Position numbers and translations under genes: made by a program
Assembly: GCA_032162705.1 (NCBI GenBank)
Contig: JAVRON010000088.1
Span: 51,909-115,908 of the forward strand
Length of the DNA: 64,000 nucleotides
Source of the DNA: QHXN01 sp032162705
GTDB taxonomy: Bacteria > Acidobacteriota > Blastocatellia > Pyrinomonadales > Pyrinomonadaceae
Direction: 5' to 3'
The notes under the pieces: generated by a model
Told to the model about the DNA's origin: nothing
Seen by the model: the letters and a program-made list of their open reading frames with translations, nothing else
Database searches by the model: none
Shown: in pieces, positions 38,106-45,721 of the stretch
Numbering within the stretch: the first letter of the stretch is position 1
How the letters are laid out: the number at the start of each line of letters is the position of its first letter

Positions 38106-38255
38106 GAACGCTTACCTTGCATGTCCTCCGCGCCCGACTTCGCCGAGATGTTACTCGATGTCAGATGAAAAGAAGGTGAACCGCATCCCGGCGCAGAAGC
38201 GACGCCGTCGGCTGAAGGCTCGCGAACGGTTCACGGTTTATTAATCTCCTCCGGC

Positions 38256-38350
38256 GTAGCATCCCTACCATACTCCGGAGTTGTGCTCGTCGCCGAGTTC
38301 GAGCTTGGCGCGGTTGAGGTGTAGCATCCCTACCATACTCCGGAGTTGTG
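38256..38350. repeat. Two 30-bp direct repeats 35 bp apart
   Basis: The 332-base gap between the kinase gene and the second Cache-like gene holds the 30-mer GTAGCATCCCTACCATACTC plus CGGAGTTGTG twice, at 38256-38285 and 38321-38350, with a unique 35-base spacer. The unit contains the small stem GTAG-CATCC-CTAC and the palindrome ACTCCGGAGT. The remainder of the gap shows nothing I recognise. Two units without cas genes or a leader do not make a CRISPR array; a dispersed intergenic repeat is more likely. Confidence 0.75.
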
Positions 38351-38437
38351 ATTGGGGTCTTGCCGAATACAACAGGTTACCAGCCTGCTTAACGTGGAAA
38401 GACAGGATTAGAACCGCAAATTCTTAAGGGGAGAGAA

Positions 38438-38953
38438 GTGAGACGCAACACGTCCCTTTGGCCCGCAGCCGTCATCGCCGTGCTCTTAACCGCATCGGGC
38501 GCGGTGACAATTCACGCCCGACAAGATGCTCAGCCGGCCCGGGCGAACATTTACGCGCAGAAACTGATAGACGACACGCTGGCGAAACATCCCGAGGTGG
38601 TCACCTTAGCCATGCACGTGACGCCGCCGAACAACCCCGATAACATTATCATCGCCTCCAACTTCGGGAAGCTCGGCAAGAAGGCGGACGAGGATGACTT
38701 GGGGGTGCTAAAAACAGGCCGGCCCAGAGCGGAAGTCGGTAGGAATGGCGACCGCTTCAGCGTGGAACTGCCGTTGCAGGACGTGTCCGGCCACACAGTC
38801 GGAGTGCTCGCGGTCGCCTTCCCGTATAAGGCCGGTGACGACAAGGGTAAGTTCCTGAAGCAGGCCGAGCATATCAGGGACAAGATGAAGAAGAAGATTC
38901 CCTCGTTGGAGAAACTGTTCGAGCCGTCTAAACCGGGTACGGCGCGCCGATAA
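38438..38953 (+). CDS. Secreted Cache/PAS-like small protein, copy 2
   Basis: This 171-residue paralogue of 32321-32857 shares IYAQKLIDDTLAKHPEVVTLAMHVTPP and the strand pair VELPLQDVSGHTVGVLAVAFPY. The latter is typical of single Cache or PAS-like folds (my inference). It starts with GTG, preceded by AAGGGGAGAG, and has a signal peptide (AAVIAVLLTASGAVTIHA). The C-terminus is Lys-rich. It is divergent from the Ser/Thr kinase gene, so it could feed a periplasmic signal to that kinase, but this is only positional. Confidence 0.7.
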   Translation: MRRNTSLWPAAVIAVLLTASGAVTIHARQDAQPARANIYAQKLIDDTLAKHPEVVTLAMHVTPPNNPDNIIIASNFGKLGKKADEDDLGVLKTGRPRAEVGRNGDRFSVELPLQDVSGHTVGVLAVAFPYKAGDDKGKFLKQAEHIRDKMKKKIPSLEKLFEPSKPGTARR

Positions 38954-39008
38954 GCTTCGACCTCGACCCCTTCGTCCCTTTGACGAAGGAAAATGAGAGC
39001 CGGTCACG

Positions 39009-39515
39009 ATGAGCATCGTTCAACTGCAATCAGGCCATCCGTCGAATATTCGTGGGGTGACACTCCGGTTCCTGTCGGAGCCGACCGACATCAACTTCGG
39101 CGGTAAAGTTCATGGCGGGGCGGTGATGAAGTGGATTGACCAGGCCGGGTACGCTTGCGCCGTGGGCTGGAGCGGGCGGTACTGTGTCACCGTTTACGTC
39201 GGCGGCATACGTTTCTCGAAGCCCATTCTGATCGGCCACATGGTCGAGGTTGAAGCAAAGCTCATCCATACGGGTAAGACCAGTATGCACGTCGCCGTGA
39301 ACGTGTCCTCGGGCGACCCAAAGGACGGGCGCTATACACACAAGACACACTGCATCATCATCTTCGTCGCCGTTGACAGCGAAGGCAGCGCGTTAGAGAT
39401 AAAGCGCTGGGAGCCATTGACCGAAGAGGACAAGGCGCAGGAGCAATACGCGGTTAAGCTGATGGCGCTGCGTAAAAAAGTCGAACAGGAGATTAGGCAA
39501 GACGCCCTGTTATAG
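39009..39515 (+). CDS. Acyl-CoA thioesterase (hotdog fold, YciA/BFIT type)
   Basis: This 168-residue cytoplasmic enzyme would hydrolyse acyl-CoA to free acid and CoA. The hotdog helix carries the family motif NFGGKVHGGAVMKWIDQAGY (near residues 29-48). A second conserved strand follows (VTVYVGGIRFSKPILIGHMVEVEAKLIHTGKTS). The C-terminal tail is charged and helical. It lies 55 bases after the Cache-like gene with a plausible GAGAG ribosome-binding region. Its stop codon directly abuts an RND-pump remnant. The chain-length preference cannot be read from sequence. Confidence 0.88.
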   Translation: MSIVQLQSGHPSNIRGVTLRFLSEPTDINFGGKVHGGAVMKWIDQAGYACAVGWSGRYCVTVYVGGIRFSKPILIGHMVEVEAKLIHTGKTSMHVAVNVSSGDPKDGRYTHKTHCIIIFVAVDSEGSALEIKRWEPLTEEDKAQEQYAVKLMALRKKVEQEIRQDALL

Positions 39516-39640
39516 CGCGCGGAGCTTTTGCAGCCGCTCGCCATCACCGTCATCGGGGGCTGCTCGCCGTCGCTCTGCTGCTCTCGCTCGTGGTGACGCC
39601 GACGGTATACATGATGTTAAGGCGCGACCCGTCGAGTTAG
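39516..39640 (+). pseudogene. Remnant of an RND pump C-terminus
   Basis: Immediately after the thioesterase stop codon, the plus strand reads RAELLQPLAITVIGG. After a one-base shift in a GGGGG run near 39557, it reads LLAVALLLSLVVTPTVYMML, then RRDPSS and TAG at 39638-39640. This matches the last transmembrane helix and tail of RND permeases, where the PLA-x-x-V-I-GG and V-TP-x-x-Y pattern is conserved. The other roughly 1,000 residues are absent. It is a deletion remnant and no copy of the pump at 2232-5396. Confidence 0.65.
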
Positions 39641-39794
39641 AAGTCGGCACAAGGGTGGTTCGTGGATGGCGGCGATGAAAACCACGGTCGGACGTAAAGC
39701 TGGGGTCGCGCTGTTGGTCAGCCTGACGCTGGCGGATGTACATCCGTTTCATAAGCGTCCGCCTTCCATAACCTGAATGAAACGGAGAGAACAA

Positions 39795-39974
39795 ATGACT
39801 TTCAACATATTCGGGCCGACAATCTTTAACTCGTACGACCAATCCCGTGCGAGACTGCTTCTGCGAGCCATATACGCCGCCGCGCACAAGGGCAGATGGA
39901 ACTGCTACATCAGGGCTTCAACTACTCGCTTCGTGGTCGCCGGAAGTCGCCGTTTGAATCACGAACGCAAATAA
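39795..39974 (+). CDS. Small hypothetical protein (59 aa)
   Basis: An ATG at 39795 with CGGAGAG 8 bases upstream opens a 59-codon frame (MTFNIFGPTIFNSYDQSR...). The product is basic, with a central amphipathic helix (ARLLLRAIYAAAHKG), and has no signal peptide or full transmembrane segment. I do not recognise it. The ribosome-binding site is the main argument that it is real. It lies between the RND remnant and the convergent dehydrogenase gene. Confidence 0.35.
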   Translation: MTFNIFGPTIFNSYDQSRARLLLRAIYAAAHKGRWNCYIRASTTRFVVAGSRRLNHERK

Positions 39975-40074
39975 CGTTTAGTATCATCCGTCTGCGCGCG
40001 AGATTGATGTTGACCGCCGCTTCACGAGAAGTTACGTTCATCAATAATGACTAAATGGATTTCTGCGGCGCGCT

Positions 40075-41139
40075 TCAAGGCTTGATGGCAACCTTGATGA
40101 CGCCTTCAGCGCGCTTGCCGAAGACCTCATAGGCTTCCTTGATTTCATCGAGCGAGAAGGTATGCGTCAGTAACGGCGTGAGATCGACGCGACCGTGCCT
40201 GACCACCTCCATCAGACGTCGCATACGCTCCTTGCCGCCGGGGCACAGCGTTGTGACGATGCGATAATCGCCTAAGCCCGCCGCGAAAGCCTCATACGGA
40301 ACCTGTAGCTTGCCCGAATAGACGCCGAGGCTGGAGAGCGTGCCACCCGGTCGCAGACTTCGCAGCGCCGACTCGAAAGTCTCCTGCGTGCCGAGCGCCT
40401 CAATCGCCACGTCCGCCCCTCCGCCCGTCAACTTCTTCACCTCCGCCACCGCGTCCGCTTCGCGGTAATCGAGCGTCACGTCCGCACCCATCTCGCGCGC
40501 CATGCACAGGCGATTCCGGTCGCCATCAACCGCGATGATAAGAGATGCGCCCGACAGCTTCGCTCCTGCGGTGGCGCACAATCCGATGGGGCCCTGCGCG
40601 TAGACGACCACGGCGTCGCCGATCTTAATCTGCCCTGACTCCGCGCCGCTGAATCCGGTCGAGGCGATGTCCGAGAGGAGCACGACCTGTTCGTCCGTCA
40701 GCTCGTCTGGAATTTTGGCGAGGTTGGCCTGCGCGTGCGGCACGAGTAAATACTCGGCCTGCGCCCCGTTGATCGTGTTGCCAAAGCGCCAGCCGCCCAT
40801 GGCCTCATATCCGTCGCCATGACCACACTGCGAGAGCTGGCCCGACAGACACGCGCGGCACTGGCCGCAGGGCGTGATCGCGCCTACGAGCACGCGCATC
40901 CCAACTTCGTAGCCGGTAACTCCGGGGCCGAGTTCGTCAATCACGCCCACCGGCTCGTGACCGATGACGAGTCCGGGCTTCACCGGATACTCGCCGCGCA
41001 CGATGTGCAGGTCTGTGCCGCAGATGGTCGTCAGCGTGACGCGAATGACCGCTTCGCCGACTCCCGCACGCGGACGTTCGACTTCCTCGACGCGAATGTC
41101 GTTGACGCCGTGAAAAACAGTACCGCGCATCTTTTCCAT
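40075..41139 (-). CDS. Zinc-dependent medium-chain alcohol dehydrogenase
   Basis: This 354-residue cytoplasmic oxidoreductase interconverts an alcohol and its aldehyde or ketone with NAD(P). The catalytic zinc ligands lie in TICGTDLHI and GHEPVG. The four-Cys structural zinc site is PCGQCRACLSGQLSQC. The Rossmann fold contains YAQGPIGLCATAGAKLSGA, where the usual GxGxxG reads QGPIG. The spacing and the GYEAMGGWRFGN segment resemble isopropanol or secondary-alcohol dehydrogenases. It starts at 41139 with AGGAGGG upstream. It is on the same strand as the Crp-type regulator gene, which starts upstream and ends 25 bases before it, so the two are probably one operon. Confidence 0.92.
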   Translation of the reverse strand: MEKMRGTVFHGVNDIRVEEVERPRAGVGEAVIRVTLTTICGTDLHIVRGEYPVKPGLVIGHEPVGVIDELGPGVTGYEVGMRVLVGAITPCGQCRACLSGQLSQCGHGDGYEAMGGWRFGNTINGAQAEYLLVPHAQANLAKIPDELTDEQVVLLSDIASTGFSGAESGQIKIGDAVVVYAQGPIGLCATAGAKLSGASLIIAVDGDRNRLCMAREMGADVTLDYREADAVAEVKKLTGGGADVAIEALGTQETFESALRSLRPGGTLSSLGVYSGKLQVPYEAFAAGLGDYRIVTTLCPGGKERMRRLMEVVRHGRVDLTPLLTHTFSLDEIKEAYEVFGKRAEGVIKVAIKP

Positions 41140-41163
41140 CTCATGCCCTCCTGAAAAACTGCT

Positions 41164-41880
41164 CTAGTTTGTTGCGGCGTTACGCGCGTACTCTGCTTTC
41201 ACCGCCCCGTAACACTCACAGGCCGTCGCTTCCAGTCTGCGCCGGTCAAGGATGGTCACTTGCCCGCGCGTATAGCGGATCATCTTTTCCTGTTGGAGAC
41301 GGCCGGCGGCCCTCGTCACCACGGAACGGGTCACACCGAGCATCATCGCCATGAACTCGTGCTTCATCTCGAACTTGTCTCCGGGCGCACGATCATGCGT
41401 CATCACCATCCAGCGCGAGAGTCGTTGATTTACCTCGTGCGAGCTGATGCAGGCCGCCGATTGCGAGACTTGAGTAAAGAGTGCGTGGGCGTAAGCTTGC
41501 AGCACTTTCTGAAGTGCGCCGCCTCCTTTCAGTTCATCTCTGAGCGCCCGTGCCTTCATACGCATGGCGCTGCCCGGCATCTGGATGAGCGCGCGGGTCG
41601 GGGTCGTCTTCACCCCCAGTGCCACCGCGATGCCTAACATCCCTTCGTTACCGATGAGTCCGATCTCTCTGGGGGTCTCATCTTCCATGACGACCAACAG
41701 AGAGATAAGCCCATCGTTGGGGAAATAGACATGTTCGATTACGTCTCTGCTCTCATAGAGAATATCCATGAATGGCAGACGAACGGATTCCAGATGGGGA
41801 AGCAGACGCTTGTACTCTTTGGCTGGCAGAGCGGCAAGCAGTTGGTTCTGGATTGGCGGCGATAGAGAGTTCCTAGGCAA
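41164..41880 (-). CDS. Crp/Fnr-family transcriptional regulator
   Basis: This 238-residue regulator has an N-terminal cyclic-nucleotide-binding-like beta-roll (about 25-140; IEHVYFPNDGLISLLVVME, TPREIGLIGNEGMLGI). A C-terminal winged helix follows (LGVTRSVVTRAAGRLQQEKMI). The canonical cAMP phosphate-binding RxS loop is not evident, and no Fnr-type N-terminal Cys cluster exists, so the effector is unknown. The frame begins with TTG at 41880 with GGAG about 11 bases upstream. It lies just upstream of the alcohol dehydrogenase gene on the same strand and is divergent from a hybrid histidine kinase gene. Confidence 0.9.
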   Translation of the reverse strand: MPRNSLSPPIQNQLLAALPAKEYKRLLPHLESVRLPFMDILYESRDVIEHVYFPNDGLISLLVVMEDETPREIGLIGNEGMLGIAVALGVKTTPTRALIQMPGSAMRMKARALRDELKGGGALQKVLQAYAHALFTQVSQSAACISSHEVNQRLSRWMVMTHDRAPGDKFEMKHEFMAMMLGVTRSVVTRAAGRLQQEKMIRYTRGQVTILDRRRLEATACECYGAVKAEYARNAATN

Positions 41881-42242
41881 AAGGCGCGCTCCTTCGACTT
41901 GTAGCCTGTGGTGAAACCAGCAGACGGCACAAGGAGTTGGTTCGCAGTCAAGTCCTGATGTCGAGCGGGTGAATTCTTAAAGAACAGGTACAGCAAATCT
42001 ACACGATCTGAACCAGCCTGTCTGCGCTCTAGCGCACATATAGATGGAATTATGGCTAAGTGAATAGTGAACGTCATTTCCCAACTTCCGCGTAAGTGTG
42101 TTGCCGCACAGACGACCTTTCCTCGCCTGTGTTACTCATAAAGGGTCAGTTCTTTTGGCGTAGTTGGCTCTCGTCAACGAGATCGGACTCGTCACCCTCT
42201 TCCTTAGTGCTGTCTGTCATCTTTCATAACCTGAGTAAACAA
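41881..42242. other. Divergent intergenic region, nothing specific recognised
   Basis: This 362-base gap lies between the leftward Crp-type regulator gene and the rightward hybrid kinase gene. An open frame extends upstream of the chosen kinase start through part of it, but its sequence does not look like protein. The stretch around 42040-42090 is AT-richer and could hold a promoter. I see no clear operator, RNA gene or repeat. Confidence 0.35.
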
Positions 42243-43934
42243 ATGAATTTCCCCATGCAATCCCCAAAACGAATTGTGCAGGTTGAAAACCAGCCGCTCG
42301 CCGCCCTGCCCAATGAGGCTAATACCAGGCAGACGCGAGAAGGGCTGCGGACTTCGGAAATCCGTTACCGGCGGCTCTTCGAGTCCGCGCGAGACGGGAT
42401 ACTGATTCTTAATGCCGTCACTCTAAAAATAACTGATGTGAATCCGTTTATGACGGAGTTATTGGGCTATCCAAGCGCTGAATTTCTGGGGAAGGAGCTT
42501 TGGGAAATCGGTCTCTTCAGTGATAAGGCTGCGAGCCAGGACGCATTTCGAGAGTTGCAGGCGAAAGGCTATCTTCGCTTTGAAGATTTGCCGCTCCAAA
42601 CCATAGATGGAAAGCTCCGCGAAGTGGAGTTTGTCAGCAACGTCTATGAAGAAGACGACCAGCAAGTTATTCAATGCAACATCCGCGACATCACTGAACG
42701 TAAGCGAGCACAGGAAGAATGCACGCTGCTTTTGGAGAGTGCGATGGCGGCGCACGCGGAGGCTGATGCGGCTAACGGCATCAAGGATGAGTTTCTAGCA
42801 CTACTGTCACATGAATTGCGCACTCCCCTGACTTCGATTCTCGGCTGGTCAAAACTGCTCACCGAAGGCAATCTGGACGACGTAGCATCGAATCGTGCCC
42901 TTGAGACCATCGTCCGTAACGCCCGCGCTCAAAACAAACTCATTGACGATCTGCTCGACATCTCGCGCATCATCACGGGTAAGCTCCGCCTCGACGTGCG
43001 AGCAGTAGAACTCGCGCCGCTCATCGAAGCCGTCGTTGAAGGCGTGCGCCCGGCTGCAAATGCCAGGAGCATTCATCTCCGGACGGCGCTCGATTCACTG
43101 ACAAGCCCGATCAAAGGCGACCCCGACCGGCTTCAACAAATTATCTGGAATCTATTAATCAACGCGATCAAGTTCACACCCAAAGGCGGGCGCGTCGAGG
43201 TGCGCCTGGAGCGCATCCGCTCTCACATCGAGATCAACGTCAAAGACACGGGGCAAGGCATCGCCCCGGAGCTTCTGCCACACGTCTTTGAACGCTTTCG
43301 CCAGTCTGACTCGTCGAGCACACGCAGGCACGGCGGGCTTGGTCTCGGTCTCGCAATCGTGCGCCAGTTGGTTGAGCTGCACGGCGGGACGGTCGAGGCT
43401 GAGAGTCCGGGTGAAGGAGAGGGCACAACGTTCAGGGTCATACTCCCGCTGCTGAGCGTACATCACGAACAGAGCGACGCAAGACGGACGCGCGCCCTGT
43501 TCGAGAGTCACACGCTGACCGACCGGCAGCCATCGCTTGATGATCTTCGGGTGCTCGTCGTTGATGATGAGCCGGACGCGCGTGAGCTTGTCACTGCGAT
43601 GTTGATGGGGCGCGGCGCAGAAGTGGTCTCTGTTGAGTCAGCCGTTGAAGCGCTGGCGGAAATGGAGCGCGGGCGGTTCGACGTGCTGGTCTCCGACATC
43701 GGAATGCCTTTGATGGACGGCTATGCGCTGATTGAGAAAGTACGCCAGTTACCACCAGAGCGCGGAGGAAGAATTCCGGCAGCGGCATTAACGGCCTATG
43801 CCGGAGTCGAAGACCGTTTGCGAGTCCTCTCGTCGGGCTACCAGATGCACATTCCGAAGCCGGTCGAGCCAGCCGAGCTGACAACCGTTGTGGCAAGTCT
43901 GGCTGAGCGATACATCGTGCCTCTAGCTATTTAA
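42243..43934 (+). CDS. Soluble PAS hybrid histidine kinase with C-terminal receiver
   Basis: I start at the ATG at 42243 because the upstream in-frame extension looks non-coding. The 563-residue protein has a PAS domain at about 30-160 (YRRLFESARDGILILN) with a PAC-like end. The HisKA box has H190 (LLSHELRTPLTSILGWS). The ATPase domain shows NLLINAIKFTP, VKDTGQGI, FERFRQSD and GLGLGLAIV. A receiver follows from about 440 with D485 (VSDIGMPLMDG). No transmembrane segment is visible, so it senses something inside the cell. No HPt or output regulator gene is adjacent; the phosphohistidine phosphatase SixA gene lies convergent downstream. Confidence 0.93.
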   Translation: MNFPMQSPKRIVQVENQPLAALPNEANTRQTREGLRTSEIRYRRLFESARDGILILNAVTLKITDVNPFMTELLGYPSAEFLGKELWEIGLFSDKAASQDAFRELQAKGYLRFEDLPLQTIDGKLREVEFVSNVYEEDDQQVIQCNIRDITERKRAQEECTLLLESAMAAHAEADAANGIKDEFLALLSHELRTPLTSILGWSKLLTEGNLDDVASNRALETIVRNARAQNKLIDDLLDISRIITGKLRLDVRAVELAPLIEAVVEGVRPAANARSIHLRTALDSLTSPIKGDPDRLQQIIWNLLINAIKFTPKGGRVEVRLERIRSHIEINVKDTGQGIAPELLPHVFERFRQSDSSSTRRHGGLGLGLAIVRQLVELHGGTVEAESPGEGEGTTFRVILPLLSVHHEQSDARRTRALFESHTLTDRQPSLDDLRVLVVDDEPDARELVTAMLMGRGAEVVSVESAVEALAEMERGRFDVLVSDIGMPLMDGYALIEKVRQLPPERGGRIPAAALTAYAGVEDRLRVLSSGYQMHIPKPVEPAELTTVVASLAERYIVPLAI

Positions 43935-44000
43935 ACGAAGATGAGGATTGAAGACAGGTTTTCAACTTGTCACTCGTCACTGCACAGTTGGCTTGAGCGA

Positions 44001-44495
44001 TCAGAAACCTCCCAGCTCCTTCGGCCTTAACAGACAATCGAGCCGGCCCGCGCTCGCCCGCGCCTTGCTCCATTTTTCAACGTCGAGCGAGACACACGCC
44101 AGTGTCGCGGTCGGCATGTGATGCGCCTCGCCGGTCAGCAGCTCAAGCAACTCCTCCAATCCAGGGTTATGTCCGACGAGCATGGCGACGCTCGCCGACT
44201 CCTCGATCTGCGACACGACTTCGAGCAGACGCGCCACATCGGCCTCGTAGATGCGCTCGTCGTAGCGCACCTCAAGAGCGAGTCGCGACGACTCACGAAC
44301 GAGGACGGCGGTTTGCCTTGCACGCTCCGCCGGAGAACAGAGCAGTAGCTCCGGCCTGATCTTCTTCTTCCTGATGTATTGCCCGACGAGCAGTGCGGCT
44401 TCTCGACCACGCCCGTTCAAAGGACGGTCGAAGTCCGAAAGTTCCGGCTGCTTCCAACTCGACTTGGCGTGACGCAAAAGATAAAGCGTTTTCAT
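44001..44495 (-). CDS. sixA: Phosphohistidine phosphatase SixA-like
   Basis: This 164-residue protein of the histidine-phosphatase (RHG) superfamily has the catalytic LLRHAKSSW at its N-terminus (H8 as nucleophile), with a conserved Arg-rich SPAERARQTA. The second catalytic His lies in MLVGHNPGLEELL. Its size matches the SixA branch, which removes phosphate from His in phosphorelay proteins. It is convergent with a hybrid kinase gene whose phosphorelay it could tune. That is positional inference only. Confidence 0.9.
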   Translation of the reverse strand: MKTLYLLRHAKSSWKQPELSDFDRPLNGRGREAALLVGQYIRKKKIRPELLLCSPAERARQTAVLVRESSRLALEVRYDERIYEADVARLLEVVSQIEESASVAMLVGHNPGLEELLELLTGEAHHMPTATLACVSLDVEKWSKARASAGRLDCLLRPKELGGF

Positions 44496-44655
44496 ATTTT
44501 GACAGGGCGACCGTTTGCGCGCCCGTTTCTCAAAACCACTTCTGAAAGAGCCGGCGCGACGATGATTAAAAACGGCGCTGAGGCTGCCGTATTATAAACA
44601 GATTGCGCTGCCGTGTATCTCTCAGCGCGCCGGAAATATTCACGATGATCGCGGC

Positions 44656-44821
44656 TGACGTGACAGGAATTGCCGGGATAGGCTATGCTTTGACGGCTGC
44701 GAGTTATTTGAATTCTTAGCAATCTTTATGTCTTACGCTCGGGGCGCAAGGGGGCGAAAGGGACTCGAAAACCGGAGTGGTCGAAAGACCAACGCGGGTT
44801 TGAATCCCACCCTCTCCGTCA
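44656..44821 (+). repeat. 166-bp dispersed repeat ending in a tRNA-Ser 3' fragment (copy B)
   Basis: This is a diverged copy of 13241-13405. Shared blocks include TGACGTGACA, ATGCTTTGACGGCTGCG, GTCTTACGCT, AAGGGGGCGAA, CTCGAAAACCGGAGTGGTCG and AATCCCACCCTCTCCG. The tRNA-like part is more decayed than in copy A: the T-arm is GCGGG-TTTGAAT-CCCAC, which no longer pairs fully, and the end is GTCA. The 5' acceptor strand and D-arm are absent. It ends 88 bases upstream of the intact tRNA-Ser(GGA) in the same orientation. Confidence 0.7.
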
Positions 44822-44830
44822 CGAAATACA

Positions 44831-44904
44831 AGTGAGCGGTGAGCAGTAAGCGGTGAGCAGAAAGATGCTTTTAACTGCTTGCTGTTCACCGCTCACTGCT
44901 CACT
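44831..44904. repeat. Heptamer-built inverted repeat (word GTGAGC)
   Basis: Left arm 44831-44860 and right arm 44874-44904 each contain about four 7-base units of the form RGTGAGC (on the right arm, the reverse complement). The arms pair with few mismatches around a short AT-rich loop. The right arm ends 4 bases before the tRNA-Ser, so it may end read-through or mark a processing point. Confidence 0.7.
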
Positions 44905-44908
44905 CTCC

Positions 44909-45000
<92 letters not shown>

Positions 45001-45005
45001 AAATG

Positions 45006-45077
45006 GATGTCGGATGCAGGGATGTGGGGGTGTCGGTGATTTGCCAAACCGACATCCAGCATCTAACATCTGACATC
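45006..45077. repeat. Heptamer-built inverted repeat (word GATGTCx)
   Basis: Left arm 45006-45037 (GATGTCG-GATGCAG-GGATGTG...) and right arm 45048-45077 (reverse complement GATGTCA-GATGTTA-GATGCTG-GATGTCG) share a 7-base period. They pair imperfectly around a loop of about 10 bases. It lies between the tRNA-Ser and the SRP RNA and could end tRNA transcription. Confidence 0.65.
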
Positions 45078-45099
45078 TGCGGTTTTGAAAAATTCTTAT

Positions 45100-45203
45100 C
45101 AGGCTTCGGACTCCGCACAACGCTTGTCCCACGAACCCCGCCAGGCCGGGAACGGAGCAACGGTAGTGGTGGCGGCGTGTGTTGCGGGTCAGTCCGGAGC
45201 CTG
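45100..45203 (+). ncRNA. ffs: Signal recognition particle RNA (4.5S, bacterial small type)
   Basis: The ends pair: CAGGCT with AGCCTG, CGGACT with AGTCCG, and CCGCACAAC with GTGTTGCGG. The apex carries the SRP domain IV signature, CCAGGCCGGGAACGGAGCAA, with a GGAA tetraloop closed by CCG/CGG and the symmetric CAGG/AGCA internal loop bound by Ffh. The length of about 104 bases fits the small bacterial type. It lies upstream of dnaX with one small gene between, an arrangement known from other bacteria. Confidence 0.88.
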
Positions 45204-45326
45204 GCCACCTCAGAAGAGAGTTGTCGCGGGCAAGCGCTTGCCGAACCGCGCCGCGTTGGAGCACAATCCAGCGTCGCCGCAAGGGTTCCCGAAAAGCCGC
45301 CCCGCGGCAACTCTTTTCGCTTTGCA

Positions 45327-45704
45327 ATGAAGATAAAAATACATCGACTCGACCACGTACAGGTCTGCATCCCATCTTACAGTGAAGCGCGTGCGCGCGA
45401 CTTCTATGGCCGTCTGCTCGGACTCGAAGAGATCGAGAAGCCCGACGTGCTGAAGCAGAACGGCGGCATGTGGTACAAGGTCGCCGACATACAACTCCAC
45501 GTCGGCGTCGAAGACACAGTCGCGCCGTCGAAACGTCACCCCGCGTTCGAGGTCGAAGACGTTGAGGGCGTCCGCGCCTATCTTGAGCAGAACGGCGTGC
45601 GCACGAAAGACGAGCCTGTCGTCCCCGGCGTCAGACGTTTCTCTTTCTTCGACCCGTTCGGCAACCGCATCGAACTCTTAGAGAAGACAAAGACGGACGA
45701 CTGA
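45327..45704 (+). CDS. VOC-family (glyoxalase/bleomycin-resistance fold) protein
   Basis: I start at the ATG at 45327 because the longer frame runs back through the tRNA and the SRP RNA. The 125-residue protein has two beta-alpha-beta-beta-beta modules. HRLDHVQVCIP starts the first with a metal-ligand His, and the second ends in FFDPFGNRIELLE with a metal-ligand Glu. LHVGVEDTVAP holds the middle His. A mononuclear metal site is therefore likely. The substrate is unknown, as is usual for this superfamily. It ends 17 bases before dnaX and could be translated with it. No strong Shine-Dalgarno is seen. Confidence 0.82.
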   Translation: MKIKIHRLDHVQVCIPSYSEARARDFYGRLLGLEEIEKPDVLKQNGGMWYKVADIQLHVGVEDTVAPSKRHPAFEVEDVEGVRAYLEQNGVRTKDEPVVPGVRRFSFFDPFGNRIELLEKTKTDD

Positions 45705-45721
45705 CAGCTAAAAGCTCTCCT

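Noticed and set aside
38256..38350. CRISPR array
   Set aside because: Only two repeats and one spacer, no leader and no cas genes in the window. The unit has internal dyads that suit a dispersed repeat better.
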